A DNA stretch of 10,068 bases, from assembly GCA_905204635.1 (NCBI GenBank), contig CAJLAN010000043.1, positions 1-10,068 on the forward strand. The letters are read 5' to 3'. Every line of letters begins with the position of its first letter. Within the stretch, counting starts at the first letter, position 1. The notes under the pieces are model-generated. The model was not told the origin of the DNA, searched no databases, and saw only the letters and a list, made by a program, of their open reading frames with translations. A program made the translations under genes and the position numbers. Shown here one piece after another: positions 1 through 6,367 of the stretch. Source of the stretch: an uncultured Collinsella sp. (lineage in GTDB: Bacteria > Actinomycetota > Coriobacteriia > Coriobacteriales > Coriobacteriaceae).

Positions 1-252
1 CTTCTGGGCAGCGCCAGCGGTGACGACGATCATGGCGGCGTCGGCGACATCGGAATAATCGCCGGCGTAGATCTTCATCGGCTCGGCAAACGTCATGCCG
101 TGCGCGATATCCAGGGCCTCACCCTCGGCGCGGTTCTTGTCCACGTCGATGAGGACCATCTCGGAGAACAGACCGCTCTGCATCAGCGCGAACGCCGAAG
201 ACGAACCGACGAACCCGCAGCCGACAATAGCGACCTTCTTCTCGTTAACCAT
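1..252 (-). CDS. ldh: L-lactate dehydrogenase, N-terminal 84 residues (gene runs off the left edge)
   Basis: This is the start of an NAD-dependent L-lactate dehydrogenase, which interconverts pyruvate and lactate in the cytoplasm and regenerates NAD+ during fermentation. The first residues form a Rossmann fold: VAIVGCGFVGSS carries the GxGxxG motif at G11, G13 and G16, and D36 in VLIDVD is the acidic residue that binds the NAD ribose. The stretch GEALDIAHGMTF followed by an AGDYSDVADA-like segment and VVTAGAAQK fits the lactate/malate dehydrogenase family; lactate dehydrogenase is favoured over malate dehydrogenase by overall resemblance. The catalytic His and Arg lie outside the window. The ATG at 252 is preceded by GGGAG about 7 bases upstream. 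A 13-bp hairpin (279-309) sits just before the ribosome binding site. The aminotransferase gene lies upstream on the same strand, about 200 bases away, so separate transcription is likely. Confidence 0.86.
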   Translation of the reverse strand, partial: MVNEKKVAIVGCGFVGSSSAFALMQSGLFSEMVLIDVDKNRAEGEALDIAHGMTFAEPMKIYAGDYSDVADAAMIVVTAGAAQK

Positions 253-278
253 TAGAAACTCCCATCTCTCTCCACAAA

Positions 279-309
279 CAAGCCGCTCGGGAACGACCCG
301 AGCGGCTTG
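279..309 (-). promoter_or_regulatory. Perfect 13-bp GC-rich hairpin in the leader of ldh
   Basis: Positions 279-291 and 297-309 are perfect inverted complements with a 5-base loop. On the minus strand the stem is followed by TTTGTGG and then the ldh ribosome binding site, with only 26 bases between the hairpin and the ATG. It could be an intrinsic terminator for the upstream gene with a poor U-tract, or a leader element (attenuator or 5' stabilising stem). The position beside the start codon favours a leader role, but this is inference. Confidence 0.55.
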
Positions 310-410
310 CCGTAATCCCAATACATCCAATCGGGACTTTGATTATGCTCCTATTCGCAGCCAAATATCGACCGCTTACCGAAATTATTTGCAGAATTCG
401 TAAAATAACT

Positions 411-430
411 GCACGAAATCGGTTTCGAGC
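411..430 (-). terminator. Weak hairpin after the aminotransferase stop, possible terminator
   Basis: An imperfect inverted repeat (411-418 with 423-430, one mismatch, loop of 4) lies 23 bases beyond the aminotransferase stop codon. On the minus strand it is followed by AGTTATTTTACG, a partly U-rich tract. It is modest in stability, so the call is tentative; it could also be an operator-like palindrome. Confidence 0.4.
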
Positions 431-453
431 TATTGACGAGCCGAAACAACTTT

Positions 454-1617
454 CTAATACAGGCCCGCCTCGCGAATGGCCTCGACAGCCAAAGCGATCT
501 GGTCGGGCGGCAAGACCAGCGCCATGCGCACGTGCCCCTCGCCCGAAGGACCAAAGCTCGCGCCCGGCGTCACCACAACGCCGGCCTTCTCCATAAGCTC
601 CTCGCAAAACGCCATGGAATCGGTGCGACCACCGGGAAGCTTGGCCCACACGAACATAGAGCCATGCGCGTTGGGACGCTCCCAGCCCAGGCCCTCAAGA
701 CCGTCGCACAGGGCATCGCGGCGCTCCTGGTACTTCAGACGCTGCGCCTCGACCTCATCGCGCGGACCGTTCAGACAGGCGATAGCAGCCTTCTGGATCG
801 GGAAGAACATACCAAAGTCGATTTGGCTGCGCAGCTTGGCAAAGGCCGAGACCACGTCCTCGCGGCCGACCAAAAAGCCGATACGCGCACCGGTGACGTT
901 AAACGACTTGGAGAGCGAGAAGAACTCAACGCCCACCTCGAGCGCACCGGGATACTGCAAGAAGCTTCCGCCCGGTTCGCCGTCGAACACGATGTCGGAG
1001 TACGCGTTGTCGTGAACAATCAGTAGATCGTGCTCACGCGCGAAGGCGATAATCTCCTCGTAGACCTCGGGCGTACCCACCGAGCCGACCGGGTTCGCGG
1101 GCAACGAAACGATCATGTACTTGGCGCGATCGGCCACCTCGGGATCGATGCCCGCCACATAGGGCAGGTAATTGTGCTCGGCAACCAGCGGATAGTACTC
1201 GAGCTTGGCATCGGCGATCTTCGCACCCGCCTCAAAGACCGGGTAGCACGGATCGGGAACTAGAATGGTGTCACCCGGATCGAGCAGAGCCAGGCCCAAA
1301 TGACCCACGCCCTCCTGCGTGCCGTTGCACGACTGCACCATGGACGACGTAATGCCCGAAACGCCAAAGCGACGCTCGTAGTAATCGCACACGGCTTGCT
1401 TAAGCTCAGGCAGGTCGCGCAGGGCGTACTTCCACATCTCGGGATCTTGGGCCGCCTGCGTGAGCGCCTCGACCACGTGGTCGTACGGCTTAAAGTCGGG
1501 CGTGCCCACGCTCATGTTGTAAATGGTCTTGCCCTGAGCCTTCAGCGCGAGAAGCTTGTTGTTGAGCGAGGCGAAGACCTCCGCGCCAAAGCGGTCGAGA
1601 CGCTGCGATGCCTGCAT
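454..1617 (-). CDS. PLP-dependent class I/II aminotransferase (LL-diaminopimelate/aspartate aminotransferase-like)
   Basis: This 387-residue cytoplasmic enzyme of PLP fold type I transfers an amino group between an amino acid and a 2-oxo acid. Visible landmarks are the N175-P176 pair in SLPANP, D203 and Y206 in VHDNAYSD (contacts to the PLP ring), the Schiff-base lysine K237 in SLSKSFN, R245 in GARIGF (phosphate contact) and R364 in GHVRMAL (substrate carboxylate). The sequence resembles the group containing LL-diaminopimelate aminotransferase and related Asp/Ala aminotransferases, but the substrate cannot be fixed by eye. The ATG at 1617 is chosen because AAAGGTGG lies at the right distance before it; an upstream in-frame extension to 1707 crosses a terminator-like hairpin and lacks such a site. 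It lies downstream of nadE on the same strand but is separated from it by that hairpin. Confidence 0.93.
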   Translation of the reverse strand: MQASQRLDRFGAEVFASLNNKLLALKAQGKTIYNMSVGTPDFKPYDHVVEALTQAAQDPEMWKYALRDLPELKQAVCDYYERRFGVSGITSSMVQSCNGTQEGVGHLGLALLDPGDTILVPDPCYPVFEAGAKIADAKLEYYPLVAEHNYLPYVAGIDPEVADRAKYMIVSLPANPVGSVGTPEVYEEIIAFAREHDLLIVHDNAYSDIVFDGEPGGSFLQYPGALEVGVEFFSLSKSFNVTGARIGFLVGREDVVSAFAKLRSQIDFGMFFPIQKAAIACLNGPRDEVEAQRLKYQERRDALCDGLEGLGWERPNAHGSMFVWAKLPGGRTDSMAFCEELMEKAGVVVTPGASFGPSGEGHVRMALVLPPDQIALAVEAIREAGLY

Positions 1618-1636
1618 GGTGCCACCTTTCGATATG

Positions 1637-1667
1637 AAAAACGCGGCGCTCTGACAAGAGCGCCGCG
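1637..1667 (-). terminator. Intrinsic terminator-like hairpin with T5 tract between nadE and the aminotransferase
   Basis: Positions 1642-1652 and 1657-1667 form a perfect 11-bp GC-rich stem with a 4-base loop, followed on the minus strand by TTTTT (1637-1641). This is a standard rho-independent terminator for nadE, which ends 69 bases upstream. It is only 24 bases from the aminotransferase ATG, which leaves no room for a separate promoter after it. The aminotransferase transcript must therefore pass through or start just before it, so it may act as a leader attenuator or 5' stem. Confidence 0.75.
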
Positions 1668-1678
1668 CGATACGGGCC

Positions 1679-1707
1679 ATCAGATTGCAAAAGTGTAACG
1701 CTTGCAA
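1679..1707 (-). promoter_or_regulatory. Candidate promoter for the aminotransferase gene
   Basis: On the minus strand TTGCAA (1707-1702) and TCTGAT (1684-1679) are 17 bases apart, each matching the sigma-70 consensus at four of six positions. A start about 7 bases further on would put the 1642-1667 hairpin at the very 5' end of the mRNA. A second TTGCAA copy at 1685-1690 makes a repeated palindromic hexamer that may instead be an operator. Consensus matches are weak. Confidence 0.32.
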
Positions 1708-1735
1708 CCCCCGTATTGGTTCAATTTAGCCAACC

Positions 1736-3727
1736 TTAGTCAACTGCATCGAGCGCGTCGATCTGCGCAAGCCACAGATGCGAGCTGGCGTCACTCGGCA
1801 TACGCCAATCACCGCGCGGGCTGAGTGTCACCGAGCCCACCTTGGGACCATCAGGCAGACAGCTGCGCTTAAACTGCTGGGCAAAGAAGCGACGGTAGAA
1901 CGTACGCAACCACGTGTGAACGGTCTTGGCGTCGTAGACGCCCTCAAAGCTCTTGAGCGCCATGCGGTAGATCTTGCCCGGCTCAAAGCCAAAACGCAGC
2001 AGGTAATAGAGGAAGTAATCGTGCAGCTCGTACGGCCCCACCAAATCCTCGGTCTTCTGCGCAATCTCGCCATCGCCCGTGGGCGGCAGAAGCTCGGGGG
2101 ACACTGGCGTATCGAGGATATCGAGCAGGACCTCGGCAATGCGCCCACCAAAGACATCGGCCGCATAGCGCACCAGATGGCGCACAAGCGTCTTGGGCAC
2201 GCTCGCGTTGACGGCGTACATGCTCATGTGGTCGCCGTTATAGGTAGCCCAGCCGAGCGCCAGCTCCGACAGATCGCCCGTGCCGATGACAAAACCGCCA
2301 GCCTGGTTGGCCAGATCCATCAAAATCTGCGTACGCTCGCGCGCCTGGCTGTTCTCGTAGGTCACGTCCTGCACGGCCGGATCGTGCTCAATGTCCTTGA
2401 AGTGCTGTTCCACAGCCGCGTGGATCGAAACCTCGCGGAAGCTCACACCCAGGTCGCGGGCGAGCGACTCGGCATTCGACTTGGTGCGATGCGTCGTGCC
2501 AAAGCCGGGCATGGACACGGCCGTGATACCGGTGCGCGGCAGCCCCAGTGCATCGAAGGCGCGAACCGTCACGAGCAGCGCCAGCGTGGAGTCCAGGCCG
2601 CCTGAAAGACCGATGACTGCGGCCGTGGTACCCGTATGGGCAAGGCGGGTCTTGAGGCCCGCGGTCTGCAGGTCGAGGATGGTCTTGCAGCGCTCAGCCA
2701 GGTCACCATGGTCGGCAGGCACGAAGGGCGCGCGGGGGAAGACACGGTCGATGTCGAGCGCATCGCGCAGGACAGGCTCGTCTGCCAGCACGCCCTCAAA
2801 CGAAAACTCAACGGTTGTGGCCTCCGGCGCATCGTCCGTGCGCGTCCACGTCGTCGAGCGGCGGCGTTCGGCAACCAGACGGTCAAGGTCAACATCGGCG
2901 ACGGCCATATCGCAGGTAAGGAGCTTCGTTGCCGCCAGCTTAGAGCCGTTTTCGTAGACGAGGTTCTCGCCCGCAAAGACCATATCGGTCGTGGACTCGC
3001 CCTCGCTCGCGTCTGCATAGGCATAGGCACAGTACAGGCGCGCGCTCTGATTGGAGATGAGGCTGCGGCGATAGTCTGCCTTACCGATAATCTCGTCCGA
3101 GGCCGACGGGTTGAGGATCACCGTCGCACCGGCAAGCGCCATCTCGGTCGAAGGGGGCGCCGGCACCCACAGATCCTCGCAGACCTCAACGCCCAGCACC
3201 ATATCCTCGGCACCTTCATCACAGCAGCGGTAGAGAAGCCCCGAACCCAGCGGAACCGGACCCTGACCGGCAAACTCGACCCACACAGGATCCGCAGGCG
3301 CCGGAGCAAACCAGCGGCGCTCATAGAACTCGCCATAGTTGGGCAGATGCTTCTTGGCCGTGAGGCCCAAAAGCTCGCCCGCGCAGCACACGGCGGCGCA
3401 GTTGTAGATATTCTCGGCAACTGCAACGGGAAGGCCGATGGTAAAGACAATCGGCAGCTCGCGGGTTTCATCGAGAATGTGCACAAGTGCCGCCTCGCAG
3501 GCATGCAGCAGTGTGCGGTTATGGAACAGATCAGCCGCGGTATAGCCAGTCAGGTTAAGCTCGGGCAACACCAGCGCGCGAACGCCGCGCTCGGCAACAG
3601 CCGCCAGCGCAACCTCGGCATTGCCCTCGACATCGGCAACGCGAATCCGCGGCGAAGCCGCCGCCACACGCAAAAAGTCATCGTTCTTATTAGCCGAAAC
3701 GCAGCATTGCCTTGTTGATCTGGACAC
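1736..3727 (-). CDS. nadE: Glutamine-dependent NAD+ synthetase
   Basis: This 663-residue two-domain enzyme carries out the last step of NAD+ biosynthesis, amidating nicotinic acid adenine dinucleotide with ammonia released from glutamine, using ATP. Residues about 18-290 are the nitrilase-type glutaminase, with catalytic triad candidates E56 (LPELNLTG), K125 (AKKHLPNYGEFYE) and C183 (VEVCEDLW). Residues about 340-640 are the synthetase, with the ATP pyrophosphatase loop GLSGGLDS at 373-380 and the conserved SMPGFGTT and GTGDLSELALGW segments. Length and domain order match the long glutamine-dependent type of actinobacteria. The start is a GTG at 3727 with AAGGGG six bases before it. Family similarity begins only at about residue 16 (DDFLRVAAASP), so the exact N-terminus is uncertain. 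It is preceded by the terminator of the neighbouring operon, so it is probably transcribed alone. Confidence 0.96.
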   Translation of the reverse strand: MSRSTRQCCVSANKNDDFLRVAAASPRIRVADVEGNAEVALAAVAERGVRALVLPELNLTGYTAADLFHNRTLLHACEAALVHILDETRELPIVFTIGLPVAVAENIYNCAAVCCAGELLGLTAKKHLPNYGEFYERRWFAPAPADPVWVEFAGQGPVPLGSGLLYRCCDEGAEDMVLGVEVCEDLWVPAPPSTEMALAGATVILNPSASDEIIGKADYRRSLISNQSARLYCAYAYADASEGESTTDMVFAGENLVYENGSKLAATKLLTCDMAVADVDLDRLVAERRRSTTWTRTDDAPEATTVEFSFEGVLADEPVLRDALDIDRVFPRAPFVPADHGDLAERCKTILDLQTAGLKTRLAHTGTTAAVIGLSGGLDSTLALLVTVRAFDALGLPRTGITAVSMPGFGTTHRTKSNAESLARDLGVSFREVSIHAAVEQHFKDIEHDPAVQDVTYENSQARERTQILMDLANQAGGFVIGTGDLSELALGWATYNGDHMSMYAVNASVPKTLVRHLVRYAADVFGGRIAEVLLDILDTPVSPELLPPTGDGEIAQKTEDLVGPYELHDYFLYYLLRFGFEPGKIYRMALKSFEGVYDAKTVHTWLRTFYRRFFAQQFKRSCLPDGPKVGSVTLSPRGDWRMPSDASSHLWLAQIDALDAVD

Positions 3728-3794
3728 TGGAGGCCCCTTCTACCCTGAGATTCAGTCTAACGGACGTTCACATATCTCTAACTAGCCAAAGCAA

Positions 3795-3814
3795 CCTCCC
3801 AGTTTACTGAGAGG
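3795..3814. repeat. Short inverted repeat upstream of nadE
   Basis: CCTC and GAGG (3795-3798, 3811-3814) plus an inner CAG/CTG (3800-3802, 3807-3809) form an imperfect palindrome with one mismatch (3799/3810). It lies in the 133-base interval between the operon terminator and the nadE start, so it could be an operator or a leader hairpin for nadE. I recognise no known NAD-regulator motif in it. The rest of 3728-3860 shows no convincing promoter hexamers. Confidence 0.3.
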
Positions 3815-3854
3815 CCAACCTGTGCTAAGAGCATGTATTTCAAAAATATCTTTA

Positions 3855-3891
3855 ATTAAAAAAGGAGAAATCGATAATCGACTTCTCCTTT
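3855..3891 (-). terminator. Strong intrinsic terminator ending the radical SAM/peptide operon
   Basis: Positions 3861-3869 pair perfectly with 3883-3891; after one mismatch, 3871-3874 pair with 3878-3881 around a 3-base loop. On the minus strand the stem runs straight into TTTTTTAATTAAAG, a good U-tract. It begins 24 bases after the stop codon of the 36-residue peptide, which supports that short gene as the true last member of the operon. Confidence 0.85.
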
Positions 3892-3915
3892 AAGCGAGGC
3901 GAGTAAATTCCGAAA

Positions 3916-4026
3916 CTAATGGCAGAATTTATCCATGTAGTCCTCAAAGTCGAACACTTCCACCACGACGCCCTCTTCCTGAAACTCTTTCAGTTGCTCC
4001 AAGAGATCTTTGTTAATAACGTCCAT
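3916..4026 (-). CDS. 36-residue acidic peptide, candidate RiPP precursor
   Basis: This short gene encodes 36 residues starting MDVINKDLLEQLKEFQEE and ending FEDYMDKFCH. It has a perfect ribosome binding site (AGGAGG, 8 bases before the ATG) and starts 13 bases after the stop of the radical SAM gene; a strong terminator follows. Residues 6-18 look like an amphipathic helix, residues 20-25 (VVVEVF) like a beta strand, and the C-terminus is rich in aromatics (F25, F27, Y30, F34) with one Cys (C35). There are 11 acidic residues and 3 lysines. There is no signal peptide and no GG cleavage motif. Directly downstream of a radical SAM enzyme with PqqD-like modules, the likely role is precursor peptide: leader first, modified core at the aromatic/Cys end. 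This is inferred from context; I know no named family that matches. It could instead be a small accessory or regulatory protein. Confidence 0.8.
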   Translation of the reverse strand: MDVINKDLLEQLKEFQEEGVVVEVFDFEDYMDKFCH

Positions 4027-4039
4027 GCAGAAACCTCCT

Positions 4040-5821
4040 CTATCTAATCAATTGTAGTATATCTGCTTTCATGCAATTATCAACCAACTTGTTTAATTGC
4101 TCCTCGTTTGCCGATAGTCCCTCTTTTTTCAAAATGTCGCGCACCTCGTTCTTAGTAATCGGCTTTTCAAACAACGAAAGCAAAGCGAACGAAAAATCAT
4201 TAACCGCACACATTCTATGGGTGGCACAACTCAGCAGTACTCTTAACCCCTCTTTTGAGCGTCCGACTTCTTTCACAAACGAACTTTTTACCAATTGAAA
4301 ACCATTATCGTGCATTACATAATCGGCATCGATATTTGTATTCAGCAATCCATAATGCAACAGTTCTTCTATCGCCCTTGTCAGCTCGAGGTCGCCCTGA
4401 TCAAGGATAAGAGAAATGCTACAATCGGCCTCCAATAAACGGGCCAACTTAAGGTATACCAACTGGGAAACAGCATAGACATGATGGTATTCAGAATTAT
4501 AGAAGTAGGCAAATGGCTCAACGAGCACGACAGAGGTCTTGGAATCCAGCCAGATTCGATCAGCTGGATTTAGACTAGTTAGCCGTCGCTTTACTTTGGT
4601 CAAATGTCCCTTATACCTGACAGCGTGAATAGAATCTAGGATCCAGGTCACCTCTGAAATATGAAGCCGCTGGGGCAAGTCAATTGTGTCGCTACCGTTT
4701 ATGACCTCTTGCATATAAAAATCAATATGATGCTCATCAGATAAGGATTTTGCTTCATTTAAAGTTAAACCAGTGCCTGAAACATAATCCACTTCGAGGC
4801 GCAAATCCTCATATTGGGACTTCGGCATTACAGAGACACCATACTTATCGGGATGATTCCAAACATCCGACCCCATAACGAGACCAAAATTCGTAAATCC
4901 TCTCGTGGAATATGGAACACCACATACCTGTTTTGAATAATTCAAAACATTCTCTGTATAAGCTAAGGTGTTCAGAGCCTCTTCTTTAGTTTCGGTCGGA
5001 AAGCCAATCATAAAGAATAGATGAACAGGAATACCCGCATTGAGACAATCATGGATATTGCGATCAATCCAATCAACTCTCGTGTTCTTCTTCATTAGAT
5101 CAAGAACTCTTTGGTTGTATGACTCGAGGCCAAACTGAATCTGCCTACATCCACTTTGGTATATCTTGTTGAAAACGTCTGTACTTAGGGTTGGAGAGAA
5201 CCTCGTTTCTCCATGCCAGAAAAACGTTTTTCCCGATGCGTTTATTTCATCCGCGAGTTGCTCCATTCTTTTGCCTTCGAATGTTTCATCCACAAAAGAG
5301 AAAACTCTCGTGCCGTATTTTTCATTTAACCGACACATTATTTCAAATACTCTCGATATAGGCATCTTTCGGTAACAACCACCGGTAGCACCGGGAATGG
5401 TGCAGAAGGCGCAATGATTAAAGCACTGCCTAGAGGAATAAACCGGCAATATTAACTCAGGCATGAAGTATTTAGAAAGGGCGAAGCCATCGAAATCGGG
5501 AACTGTATCGTTGATAAATGTTTGCTCAATCCGATGGTTTTTATATATCTTTCCACCTTTAGCATGGCAAAGGTTTGGAACACAGTCGAGATTGTCATCA
5601 CCAGAGTCAAGAGCCTCAAGAAGACGTGCAAGCGGCTCTTCGCCGTCATACATCATTATCGAATCAATGTATTCAAAAAAGGGATGCCATTCTTTCATGC
5701 AGTCATCTGCTAAACGGGTAATGTAATTGCCGCCCAATGAGACGTGTTTAACAGATGGACATTCTTCTTTAATCAGTTTCGCTAACGTAACTGCAGAAAT
5801 CAATTGGAAACAGCCGCTCAC
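4040..5821 (-). CDS. Radical SAM enzyme with cobalamin-domain remainder and C-terminal PqqD-like modules (3' part of a split gene)
   Basis: This 593-residue reading frame has three regions. Residues 1-75 are the second half of a B12-binding Rossmann domain, including HVSLGGNYITR (G30, G31). Residues about 120-370 form the radical SAM barrel with the iron-sulfur motif CFNHCAFC (C133, C137, C140, spacing Cx3Cx2C) and FGLES and IGFPTET segments typical of B12-dependent radical SAM enzymes. Residues about 425-592 look like two winged-helix modules, the first PqqD-like and thus possibly a leader-peptide-binding RRE. Such enzymes use S-adenosylmethionine to make radicals for methylation or ring-forming reactions on peptides and other substrates. 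The listed start is a GTG overlapping the previous stop by 4 bases with only a weak GGGA before it. The same frame upstream of this GTG reads EGKIEFIGISV, the expected family sequence, so the true protein probably continues from the previous frame by a shift near 5842-5846. Confidence 0.88.
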   Translation of the reverse strand: MSGCFQLISAVTLAKLIKEECPSVKHVSLGGNYITRLADDCMKEWHPFFEYIDSIMMYDGEEPLARLLEALDSGDDNLDCVPNLCHAKGGKIYKNHRIEQTFINDTVPDFDGFALSKYFMPELILPVYSSRQCFNHCAFCTIPGATGGCYRKMPISRVFEIMCRLNEKYGTRVFSFVDETFEGKRMEQLADEINASGKTFFWHGETRFSPTLSTDVFNKIYQSGCRQIQFGLESYNQRVLDLMKKNTRVDWIDRNIHDCLNAGIPVHLFFMIGFPTETKEEALNTLAYTENVLNYSKQVCGVPYSTRGFTNFGLVMGSDVWNHPDKYGVSVMPKSQYEDLRLEVDYVSGTGLTLNEAKSLSDEHHIDFYMQEVINGSDTIDLPQRLHISEVTWILDSIHAVRYKGHLTKVKRRLTSLNPADRIWLDSKTSVVLVEPFAYFYNSEYHHVYAVSQLVYLKLARLLEADCSISLILDQGDLELTRAIEELLHYGLLNTNIDADYVMHDNGFQLVKSSFVKEVGRSKEGLRVLLSCATHRMCAVNDFSFALLSLFEKPITKNEVRDILKKEGLSANEEQLNKLVDNCMKADILQLIR

Positions 5822-6360
5822 CGAAATCCCAATAAACTCGATTTTTCCCTCTGAATACGCTTAAGAAAGGCAGTTTCATAGAAGGAAATAAACGGATTAT
5901 GCAAGGTATCCGCAAGCGATTTCATTATTTCTGGTGTCGAATAATAATCATAGGGCAAATCTATGGAGTTGAACGTGTATTTAACTCCATACGAGACGTG
6001 ATTTATGATATAGAGTGCATTTCTAAAAATGTTTTCAGCATATTGTCTTTCTTTTAGATTAAAGTATCTCTTCGATCTGAAAATATCTTTTGCCTCGTCA
6101 ACATTAAGTGCTGACTTTTGTATCAACTCGATTGTTAATTGAACATTCGAACTAAACGAATCCTTTGATTCCCGATACCTTTTACAGCACTCTTCGACAT
6201 GTCTAAAAGATAGGAGGTCATCGTAAAATTCCACGTTTAAGTCAACAATGTCAACTTTATATTGTTCAACCTCTTGAAGATATGACTTCAAAACAGGCAA
6301 GGCAAGATACGGCCCCACTGGACTCCATCCTGGGGGAAATACTAAAAGCGTTTTAGGCAT
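5818..6360 (-). CDS. N-terminal half of the cobalamin-binding domain of the radical SAM enzyme (5' part of a split gene)
   Basis: This 180-residue frame opens with TLLVFPPGWSPVGPYLALPV, the PP...G start typical of B12-binding domains fused to radical SAM barrels, followed by VDIVDLNVEFYDDLL and a mostly helical middle including NPFISFYETAFLKRIQREK. It then diverges to SSLLGFR and stops, whereas the adjacent frame carries the expected continuation (IEFIGISVSGCFQL). A single extra A in the A5 run at 5842-5846 (minus strand), or a -1 slip on AAA there, would restore one protein of about 780 residues. No DxHxxG cobalt-ligand motif is seen, as is common in B12-dependent radical SAM enzymes. It starts 7 bases after the MFS stop without a clear ribosome binding site, so translation is probably coupled to the exporter gene. 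It may be a real separate subunit, a recoded gene or a frameshifted one. Confidence 0.78.
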   Translation of the reverse strand: MPKTLLVFPPGWSPVGPYLALPVLKSYLQEVEQYKVDIVDLNVEFYDDLLSFRHVEECCKRYRESKDSFSSNVQLTIELIQKSALNVDEAKDIFRSKRYFNLKERQYAENIFRNALYIINHVSYGVKYTFNSIDLPYDYYSTPEIMKSLADTLHNPFISFYETAFLKRIQREKSSLLGFR

Positions 6361-6367
6361 ATCAACG

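Noticed and set aside
1778..2605. Plus-strand 275-codon frame and the 360-codon frame at 2636-3718
   Set aside because: Both are antisense shadows of nadE, whose minus-strand protein carries all family motifs. They have no ribosome binding sites or recognisable domains.
3728..3915. Insertion-sequence ends or attachment site at the left edge of the AT-rich block
   Set aside because: I found no terminal inverted repeat, target duplication or tRNA end; the inverted repeats here are a terminator and a short palindrome.
3916..4026. The 36-residue peptide as an antitoxin or toxin of a two-gene system
   Set aside because: No partner toxin or antitoxin gene adjoins it; its neighbour is a radical SAM enzyme and it ends at the operon terminator.
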